Positions 6,505-10,725 of a stretch of 10,725 bases of DNA are shown here, in pieces. The number at the start of each line of letters is the position of its first letter. Position 1 is the first letter of the stretch. The stretch is from Pseudomonadota bacterium. Its GTDB lineage: Bacteria > Pseudomonadota > Alphaproteobacteria > Ferrovibrionales > Ferrovibrionaceae. Under the pieces are notes generated by a model. It did not search any database, was not told the origin of the DNA, and was given only the letters and a program-made list of their open reading frames with translations. The position numbers were made by a program, and so were the translations under genes. The stretch covers positions 1 through 10,725 of the forward strand of contig JAEYTW010000388.1 of NCBI GenBank assembly GCA_023433835.1, read 5' to 3'.

Positions 6505-7330
6505 GGGTATGGAGTGGAGCGATCTCCGGATATTCCTGGCCATCGCCCGCGCCGGCTCGCTTGGCCGGGCGGCGCGCCGGCTCGGCCTGACCCAGCCGAC
6601 GATGGGCCGGCGGCTGCGCGCCCTCGAGGCCGCGGTCGGCCAGACCTTGTTCCAGCGCACGGCCGACGGATTCGTGCTGACCGACGAGGGCGCGGCGATC
6701 CTCGGTCGCGCCGAGCGGATCGAGGAGGAGGCGATCGCCATCGAGCGAAGCCTGGCCGGGCAGGGCGAGGCGCTGGAAGGCTTGCTGCGCGTCTCGTCAT
6801 CGGACTGGTTCGGCCTTCATGTCCTGACGCCGCTCTTCGCCGAATTTACCCGGACCCATCCCGGCGTCACCATCGAACTGGTCACCGATGCCCGGCTGTT
6901 CAGCCTGGCGCGGCGCGAGGCCGACCTGGTCTTTCGCATCCGCCCGTTCGACGAGCCTGAGGTGGTGCAGCGCAAGCTGATGCGGATCGACTATGCCGTC
7001 TATGCCGCCGAGGGGGCGCCGGACGCCCTGATCACGCTCGACAGCGCCTTCGGCGACCTGCCCGACGTCGCATGGGCCAAGGCGAAGCTGCCCGGCTATC
7101 GAATCGCCTATCGCAGCAACAATCGCGACGTCCAGGCACGGGCCTGCGCGGCGGGGGCGGGGGTTGCGGTCCTGCCGATAGCGATCGGCGACGTGACCCG
7201 GGGAATCGCGCGGGTGGACTTGGGCGAGGCGCCGCCGTCGCGCGACGTCTGGGTCGGGTATCACCGCGACCTGCGCCGCCTGGCGCGCTTGCGCGCCCTG
7301 CTCGACCTGGTGGTCGACCGTCTCGGCTGA
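6503..7330 (+). CDS. LysR-type transcriptional regulator
   Basis: A 275-residue LysR-family DNA-binding regulator. Residues 5-65 form the winged helix-turn-helix: DLRIFLAIARAGSLGRAARR, then LGLTQPTMGRRLRALEAAVG, and LFQRTADGFVLTDEG. A linker helix (ILGRAERIEEEAIAIERSL) leads to a periplasmic-binding-protein-like effector domain beginning near residue 93 (LLRVSSSDWFG). The protein is slightly shorter than the usual 290-310 residues, with the shortening in the effector domain. Two ATGs are possible, 6503 and 6509; neither has a good ribosome-binding site, so the message may be leaderless or weakly translated. The gene is divergent from the quinone oxidoreductase gene, which it probably controls, perhaps together with itself. 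The effector is unknown. Confidence 0.94.
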   Translation: MGMEWSDLRIFLAIARAGSLGRAARRLGLTQPTMGRRLRALEAAVGQTLFQRTADGFVLTDEGAAILGRAERIEEEAIAIERSLAGQGEALEGLLRVSSSDWFGLHVLTPLFAEFTRTHPGVTIELVTDARLFSLARREADLVFRIRPFDEPEVVQRKLMRIDYAVYAAEGAPDALITLDSAFGDLPDVAWAKAKLPGYRIAYRSNNRDVQARACAAGAGVAVLPIAIGDVTRGIARVDLGEAPPSRDVWVGYHRDLRRLARLRALLDLVVDRLG

Positions 7331-7388
7331 GATTTGGGGGGGAGGCGGGAAGACGGTCGGGATCCGTCATACCCAGTCACAGTGGCGA

Positions 7389-7465
7389 TGGTCGGAGTGA
7401 GAGGATTCGAACCTCCGGCCCCTAGCTCCCGAAGCTAGTGCTCTACCAGGCTGAGCTACACTCCG
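7389..7465 (-). tRNA. tRNA-Pro (anticodon CGG)
   Basis: The minus strand folds as a complete 77-nt cloverleaf: acceptor CGGAGTG/CACTCCG, D arm GCTC-AGCCTGGTA-GAGC, anticodon arm CTAGC-TTCGGGA-GCTAG, 5-nt variable loop, T arm GGAGG-TTCGAAT-CCTCT, discriminator A and an encoded CCA (7391-7389). The anticodon is CGG, reading the proline codon CCG, which is frequent in GC-rich genomes. It stands alone between the LysR-type gene and the polyprenyl synthase gene. Confidence 0.98.
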
Positions 7466-7483
7466 TCGCCGCTTGCGGGGGCG

Positions 7484-7512
7484 TGTATAGCCCTGTGCCG
7501 GAGTCCTGGCAA
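7484..7512 (-). promoter_or_regulatory. Promoter of the tRNA-Pro gene
   Basis: On the minus strand TTGCCA (7507-7512) and TATACA (7484-7489) are separated by exactly 17 bp. The predicted start is about 12 nt before the mature tRNA 5' end. Position, spacing and consensus quality all agree, making this the best promoter in the window. Confidence 0.75.
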
Positions 7513-7585
7513 GCGGAATATGATGAATTCATGCACGGATTTCCGAAACAGGGAAATCCAGGGAAATCAATCGCTTGGGCGACGT

Positions 7586-8608
7586 TCAGAAACGCCGCGC
7601 CAAGCAGAAGGCGACGAGTTCGGCCAGCGCGTCGCGGGTGGGCGAGGGCGGGAAGGAATCGAGCGCGGCCAAGGCCTTGGCGCCGTAGTCCTCGGCCCGC
7701 GCGATGGTCGCGTCGAGCGTGCCGCGGGCGGCGATCAGCGCCTTTGCCCGCTCGAAATCCCCGTCCTGCTGGTCGAGGGTTTCGATGGTGCGGCGCCAGA
7801 ACGCCTTCTCTTCCTCGTCGCCGGCGGCATAGGCCAGGAGGATCGGCAGCGTCGCCTTGCCTTCCTTGAAATCGTCGCCGAGATTCTTGCCGATCTGGTC
7901 GCCGGCCGAGCCGTAGTCGAGCGCGTCGTCGATCAGCTGGAAGGCGATGCCGAGGTTGTAGCCGAAGGCGTCGAGCGCCTCGGCCTCGGCCAGCGGGCGG
8001 TCGGCGATGACGGCGCCGACGCGGCAGGCGGCCGAGAACAGGGCCGCCGTCTTGGCGGCGATGACCTGCAGATAAGTCTCTTCCGCCGTCTGCACGTCGT
8101 TTGTGGTGGTCAGCTGCAGGACCTCGCCCTCGCAGATCACCGCGGCCGCGTTGGCCAGGATGCGCAGGATTTCGAGCGAGTTGGTCTGCACCATCAGCTG
8201 GAAGGCGCGGGCGAACAGGAAATCGCCGACCAGGACCGGCGCCTGGTTGCCGAAGGCGGCATTGGCGGTCGGCGTGCCGCGGCGCTTGTCGCTTTCGTCG
8301 ACGACGTCGTCGTGCAGCAGCGTGGCGGTATGGATGAATTCGACGCAGGCGGCGAGCAGGATGTGACCCTGGCCGCCATAGCCGCACATCTGGGCGGCGG
8401 CAAGCGTCAGCATCGGCCGGATGCGCTTGCCGCCCGCGGCGATGATATGGCGCGCGACCTGCGGGATCATCGCGACATGGCTGTCCATGCGCCGCAGGAT
8501 TTCCTCGTTCACCAGGCGCAGATCGGCAGCCACCAGCGACTGCAGCGCCTCGATGCCGGGCTTGGGCGGGCTTGTGGTCTGGTTGTCGCGGGACGCGGCA
8601 ATGGCCAA
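7586..8608 (-). CDS. ispB: Long-chain polyprenyl diphosphate synthase (octaprenyl/decaprenyl type)
   Basis: A 340-residue trans-isoprenyl diphosphate synthase that condenses isopentenyl diphosphate onto an allylic primer to make the ubiquinone side chain. All signature motifs are present: GGKRIRP (59-65), the first Asp-rich motif LLHDDVVDESD (Asp100, 101, 104), KRRG (108-111), the K-T pair (186-187), and the second Asp-rich motif QLIDDALDY (Asp227, 228, 231), followed by GKNLGDDFKEGKATLP. A small residue (Ala) lies five positions before the first Asp-rich motif, as in long-chain enzymes. The product may be C40 or, as in many alphaproteobacteria, C50, so ddsA is an alternative name. The start is taken as TTG 8608, with a weak GGGA 8 nt upstream. 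No ATG exists before residue 41, which is inside the conserved fold, so a non-ATG start seems unavoidable. The gene is divergent from a methyltransferase gene. Confidence 0.94.
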   Translation of the reverse strand: MAIAASRDNQTTSPPKPGIEALQSLVAADLRLVNEEILRRMDSHVAMIPQVARHIIAAGGKRIRPMLTLAAAQMCGYGGQGHILLAACVEFIHTATLLHDDVVDESDKRRGTPTANAAFGNQAPVLVGDFLFARAFQLMVQTNSLEILRILANAAAVICEGEVLQLTTTNDVQTAEETYLQVIAAKTAALFSAACRVGAVIADRPLAEAEALDAFGYNLGIAFQLIDDALDYGSAGDQIGKNLGDDFKEGKATLPILLAYAAGDEEEKAFWRRTIETLDQQDGDFERAKALIAARGTLDATIARAEDYGAKALAALDSFPPSPTRDALAELVAFCLARRF

Positions 8609-8650
8609 GGCAAAGTTCCCAAAAACGAGGATTTGGCGATAACGTCGCGG

Positions 8651-8678
8651 AGCATAGTGCGAACTGGGCAGGGGTCAA
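8651..8678 (-). promoter_or_regulatory. Promoter of the polyprenyl diphosphate synthase gene
   Basis: On the minus strand TTGACC (8673-8678) and TATGCT (8651-8656) are separated by 16 bp. The -35 matches five of six consensus bases and the -10 four of six. Transcription would start near 8644 and give a leader of about 36 nt to the TTG at 8608. The element overlaps the start region of the divergent methyltransferase gene. Confidence 0.55.
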
Positions 8679-9424
8679 GTTTGGCGGGCAGGGCGGCGGA
8701 CGGTGTCACCCGTGACGGGATTCTCGGGCGGCGGCTGATCCTGGCCCAGCCCGTGGCGGGGCCGCGCGCCTCCGACGATGCGGTATTGCTGGCGGCGGCC
8801 GTGCCGGCAAGGCCTGGCGAGACCGCGGTCGATCTGGGCTGCGGCCCGGGTCCGGCCATGCTGTGCCTGGCCTGGCGGGTCCCGGGGCTGAGCGTCGCGG
8901 GGCTCGAGATCAACCAGCGCCTGGCCGCGCTGGCGGCCGAGAATATCGAGGCGAACGGCTTTGCCGGACGGGCGCAGGTGGTGGTCGGCGATGTCGCCGA
9001 TCTGCCCGAAGGCCTCGGGCCGGCCGACCACGTACTGCTCAACCCACCGTTCTTCCAGCCCGGCCGCCACGATGCCGCGCCCGATCCGATCCGCGCCCGA
9101 GCCCGGCGCGAGGCCGGCGATATCGGGCTTGGCCGCTGGCTGGCCGCCGCCGCCGCACTCCTGCGGCCGGGCGGCAGCATCACCATCATTCACCGGGCCG
9201 AGCGGACGGATGAGATCGTCGGGCTGCTGACCGGCGCCGTCACCGTGCTGCCGCTGGCCGCCCGGCCGGGCGATGTTCCCAAGCGCGTGATCGTCCAATC
9301 GCTGGCCGGCCCGCCCGATCGTCGCATCCTGCCGTCTTTCGTCCTGCACCGGGCCGAGGACGGGCGTTACTGCGACGCCGCCGAGGCCATCCTGCGCCAC
9401 GGCGGGCCGCTTGCCTTGCGCTGA
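8657..9424 (+). CDS. TrmN6/YfiC-like SAM-dependent methyltransferase
   Basis: A class I SAM-dependent methyltransferase of about 255 residues, related to the tRNA1(Val) adenine-N6 methyltransferase family (COG4123 type). From GTG 8657, the SAM-binding motif I is VDLGCGPGPAML (58-69), the acidic end of the second strand is LEINQ (83-87), and the catalytic N-P-P-F is at 129-132 (LLNPPFFQPG), the signature of amino-group methylation on adenine or glutamine. The upstream segment DGILGRRLILAQP and DDAVLLAAA match the N-terminal pattern of TrmN6-like proteins. The start is uncertain: GTG 8657 has GGAG 4 nt upstream, TTG 8681 has GGGG 6 nt upstream. The ATG far upstream in the same frame lies antisense to the synthase gene and is not used. 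The next gene starts 15 nt after the stop, suggesting an operon. The exact RNA or protein substrate is not determined. Confidence 0.88.
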   Translation: MRTGQGSSLAGRAADGVTRDGILGRRLILAQPVAGPRASDDAVLLAAAVPARPGETAVDLGCGPGPAMLCLAWRVPGLSVAGLEINQRLAALAAENIEANGFAGRAQVVVGDVADLPEGLGPADHVLLNPPFFQPGRHDAAPDPIRARARREAGDIGLGRWLAAAAALLRPGGSITIIHRAERTDEIVGLLTGAVTVLPLAARPGDVPKRVIVQSLAGPPDRRILPSFVLHRAEDGRYCDAAEAILRHGGPLALR

Positions 9425-9439
9425 AGCCTGCGACCGCCT

Positions 9440-10318
9440 ATGTCTGGAACCACGATGAGCGACGAAAACGCCCGATTTTCGCCGGCCGCCTGGTTCAGGC
9501 GCTGGCGCAACCCGCCACCGACGGTCGCCGTGCTGCGGCTGGCCGGCGTCATCGCCGAAGGCGGCGGGGGCGCCTTACGCGGCCCCACCCTCAATCACTT
9601 CGGCCTGGCCGGCGCCATCGAGCGCGCCTTCGCGGTCAAGAAGGTCAAGGCGGTCGCCATCGAGATCAATTCGCCGGGCGGCTCGCCCGTCCAGTCTGCC
9701 TTGATCGCGGGCCATATCCGCCGTCTGGCCGAGGAAAAGAAGATACCGGTCTATGCCTTCTGCGAGGATGTCGCGGCCTCGGGCGGCTACTGGCTTGCCA
9801 CCGCCGCCGACGAAATCCATGCCGATGCCGCCTCGATCGTCGGTTCGATCGGCGTGATCTATGCCGGTTTCGGCCTGACCGGGCTGATCGACAAGCTCGG
9901 CGTCGAGCGGCGCGTGCATACTGCCGGCGACAACAAGTCCTTTCTCGATCCCTTCTCGCCCGAACGCGAGAAGGATGTCGCCCGGCTGCACGCCCTGCAG
10001 GACGAGATCCACGCGGCCTTCGTCGCCCAGGTCAAGGGGCGCCGCGGCGGGCGGCTGAAGGACCCTGACGATGCCGAACTGTTCTCAGGCGCGTTCTGGG
10101 CGGGGCAGGGTGCGCTCGACCGCGGCCTGATCGACGGGCTGGGCGATATCCGGGGGGTGATGCGCGCGCGTTTCGGAACAAAAGTCCGGCTGCGCCGGGT
10201 CAACCCAGCCCAGGGCGGCTGGCTGCGCCGGCGACTCGGGCTCGACGGCGGCGCCCTGGCCGACGGGGCGCTGGCCGCGCTCGAACACCGTCTGGCGATG
10301 GGGAGGTATGGCCTGTGA
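9440..10318 (+). CDS. S49-family serine peptidase (SppA/SohB-like, without membrane anchor)
   Basis: A 292-residue peptidase of the SppA/SohB family, which degrades signal peptides or membrane-protein fragments. The catalytic Ser/Lys dyad is visible: Ser114 in EDVAASGGYWLAT and Lys166 in GDNKSFLDPF. Other family marks are INSPGG (77-81), SIVGSIGVIYA (132-142) and FWAGQGALDRGLIDGLG near residues 219-235. No signal peptide or transmembrane helix is seen; the N-terminus is charged (FRRWRNPPP). ATG 9440 and ATG 9455 are both possible; a weak GGA precedes the second. The gene follows the methyltransferase gene by 15 nt, and its stop overlaps the start of a small membrane-protein gene by 4 nt, so the three are probably co-transcribed. 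The overlapping small protein could help place the peptidase at the membrane; that is inference. Confidence 0.93.
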   Translation: MSGTTMSDENARFSPAAWFRRWRNPPPTVAVLRLAGVIAEGGGGALRGPTLNHFGLAGAIERAFAVKKVKAVAIEINSPGGSPVQSALIAGHIRRLAEEKKIPVYAFCEDVAASGGYWLATAADEIHADAASIVGSIGVIYAGFGLTGLIDKLGVERRVHTAGDNKSFLDPFSPEREKDVARLHALQDEIHAAFVAQVKGRRGGRLKDPDDAELFSGAFWAGQGALDRGLIDGLGDIRGVMRARFGTKVRLRRVNPAQGGWLRRRLGLDGGALADGALAALEHRLAMGRYGL

Positions 10319-10533
10319 GTCCGGTCAAGATCATCCTGCTGCTGGTCGTCATCGGGGTGGCCTGGTATGGCTGGCAGATCTGGCGCCGCAAGAAGCTGGC
10401 AGCCGAGGAAGCGCAACGCCGCCGGGCCGAGCGGGCCATCCAGGACATGGTCGCCTGTCCGCGGTGCGGGGTGTATCTCCCGGCCGGTTCCGACCATGAT
10501 TGCCAGGGAAAATCCGGTCAAAACACGCGTTGA
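10315..10533 (+). CDS. Small membrane-anchored CxxC protein, PP0621-like
   Basis: A 72-residue protein with a single N-terminal transmembrane helix (about residues 4-22, IILLLVVIGVAWYGWQIW), then a very basic, partly coiled stretch (RRKKLAAEEAQRRRAERA). The C-terminal knuckle has CPRCGVYLP (Cys48, Cys51) and H61/C63 as further potential zinc ligands. The D-M-V-x-C-x-x-C-G-V-Y-L-P pattern resembles the PP0621 family, whose function is unknown. The start is GTG 10315, supported by GGGAGG 8 nt upstream and a GTGA overlap with the peptidase stop, a sign of translational coupling. The cytoplasmic side should hold the CxxC part, given the positive charges after the helix. A hairpin spans its stop codon. 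Confidence 0.85.
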   Translation: MSPVKIILLLVVIGVAWYGWQIWRRKKLAAEEAQRRRAERAIQDMVACPRCGVYLPAGSDHDCQGKSGQNTR

Positions 10534-10565
10534 CCGGGCAGGGCGGCGCCGTTATTTTGCGCCGC
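10514..10565. repeat. Two consecutive hairpins around the end of the CxxC-protein gene
   Basis: The first is an exact 8-bp inverted repeat, CCGGTCAA (10514-10521) with TTGACCGG (10530-10537), 8-nt loop, spanning the stop codon. The second is GCGGCGC (10543-10549) with GCGCCGC (10559-10565), 9-nt loop containing TTATTTT. Neither is followed by a T-tract, so they are not convincing intrinsic terminators. They could protect the 3' end or slow polymerase. They overlap the predicted glyQ promoter. Confidence 0.6.
10530..10558 (+). promoter_or_regulatory. Predicted promoter of glyQ
   Basis: TTGACC (10530-10535) and TATTTT (10553-10558) are separated by 17 bp. The -35 matches five and the -10 four of six consensus bases. 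A start near 10565 would give a 45-nt leader to the ATG at 10610. The -35 lies inside the right arm of the hairpin that covers the preceding stop codon. Confidence 0.55.
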
Positions 10566-10609
10566 ATTCACGTCATCCCGCTGTCACGCCGAGCCGCGAA
10601 GAATCAACG

Positions 10610-10725
10610 ATGTCGCATTCCGGGGCGTTGACGCCTCCCTCCTTCCAGGACCTCATCCTCAAGCTCCTGACCTACTGGGCCGGTCAGGGGTGGGTCAAGA
10701 TGGAGGCCAACGGCATGGTGGTAGG
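10610..10725 (+). CDS. glyQ: Glycyl-tRNA synthetase alpha subunit (5' part)
   Basis: This is the start of the alpha chain of the heterotetrameric bacterial glycyl-tRNA synthetase, the catalytic subunit that forms glycyl-adenylate; glyS would be expected downstream. Only 38 codons are visible. Residues 11-27 (SFQDLILKLLTYWAGQG) match the conserved N-terminal helix of GlyQ. Just after it the family consensus runs C-V-L-x-Q-P-Y-D-x-E-V-G, but here the window reads WVKMEANGMVVG, losing the Q-P-Y-D motif; this is discussed as a finding. The ATG at 10610 has only a weak GAAG-type ribosome-binding site. The short extension before SFQDLI (10 residues) is normal for alphaproteobacteria. The gene follows the peptidase cluster after 76 nt and has its own predicted promoter. 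Confidence 0.82.
   Translation, partial: MSHSGALTPPSFQDLILKLLTYWAGQGWVKMEANGMVV

Noticed and set aside
7352..7368. GACGG/CCGTC hairpin as terminator for the LysR-type or tRNA gene
   Set aside because: The stem is only 5 bp and no T-tract follows on either strand.
7389..7465. tRNA-Pro gene as an integration site of a mobile element
   Set aside because: No integrase gene, no second copy of the tRNA 3' end and no change in gene character is seen nearby.
7520..8656. Upstream ATG extension of the methyltransferase frame
   Set aside because: The first 380 codons are antisense to the polyprenyl synthase gene, whose motifs are complete, and they show no domain of their own. Only the part from about 8657 is coding.
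7443..8678. 411-residue minus-strand frame overlapping the polyprenyl synthase and tRNA genes
   Set aside because: It is a shifted frame of the synthase gene that also runs through the tRNA-Pro gene; the translation is Arg-rich without motifs.
1..10725. CRISPR array, insertion sequence, toxin-antitoxin or phage-defence system
   Set aside because: No regularly spaced identical repeats, transposase, nuclease or toxin motifs were found. The only periodic structures are protein repeats in the large gene and the two TGTAA arrays.

Overview
The window is a GC-rich stretch of a bacterial chromosome that looks alphaproteobacterial, probably Rhodospirillales-like. This is inferred from the high GC at third codon positions, the tRNA and class II transporter types, and the gene neighbourhood polyprenyl synthase / small-molecule-type methyltransferase / S49 peptidase / glyQ. 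No taxon can be named from the sequence alone. Long open frames antisense to real genes are a by-product of the GC-rich codon use and are not annotated.

Layout. (1) 1-380 is the 3' end of a gene for a periplasmic substrate-binding protein of the branched-chain amino-acid transporter type, closed by a strong intrinsic terminator (387-420). (2) 421-796 is a long leader region. It holds four TGTAA-type hexamers (589-626) laid out as two tandem 22-bp units, the arrangement expected for an OmpR/PhoB-family response-regulator operator. A plausible -10 and a leader of about 140 nt follow. (3) 797-4846 encodes a secreted 1349-residue mosaic protein: signal peptide, six SBBP-type beta-propeller repeats, an InlB-B-type repeat, a Pro/Thr linker, an Ig/cadherin-like segment, a second (PD40/TolB-like) propeller, and a duplicated aromatic C-terminal module. 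It ends at an intrinsic terminator (4869-4904) that sits only about 15 nt before the start of an OsmC-family gene (4917-5336). (4) A second TGTAAC array with exactly the same 10/12/10 spacing lies at 5374-5411, between the convergent ends of the OsmC gene and a quinone oxidoreductase gene. (5) 5415-6413 (-) encodes a zinc-free medium-chain quinone oxidoreductase, divergent from a LysR-type regulator gene (6503-7330, +). The 89-bp gap between them carries an 11-bp perfect inverted repeat that would pair with the oxidoreductase ribosome-binding site. (6) A tRNA-Pro(CGG) gene (7389-7465, -) has encoded CCA and a clear promoter. (7) A housekeeping block follows: a long-chain polyprenyl diphosphate synthase (-), divergent from a compact + strand cluster of a TrmN6-like methyltransferase, an S49 peptidase and a membrane-anchored CxxC miniprotein, then the start of glyQ with its own promoter.

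Functionally, the oxidoreductase and LysR genes look like a regulator/target pair. The polyprenyl synthase serves quinone side-chain synthesis. The three-gene + strand cluster has 15-bp and -4-bp junctions and is probably one transcript. The large secreted protein appears to be under two-component control. The most unusual features are the paired TGTAAC arrays, the architecture of the large protein, and an abrupt loss of GlyQ consensus in the last 13 codons of the window.
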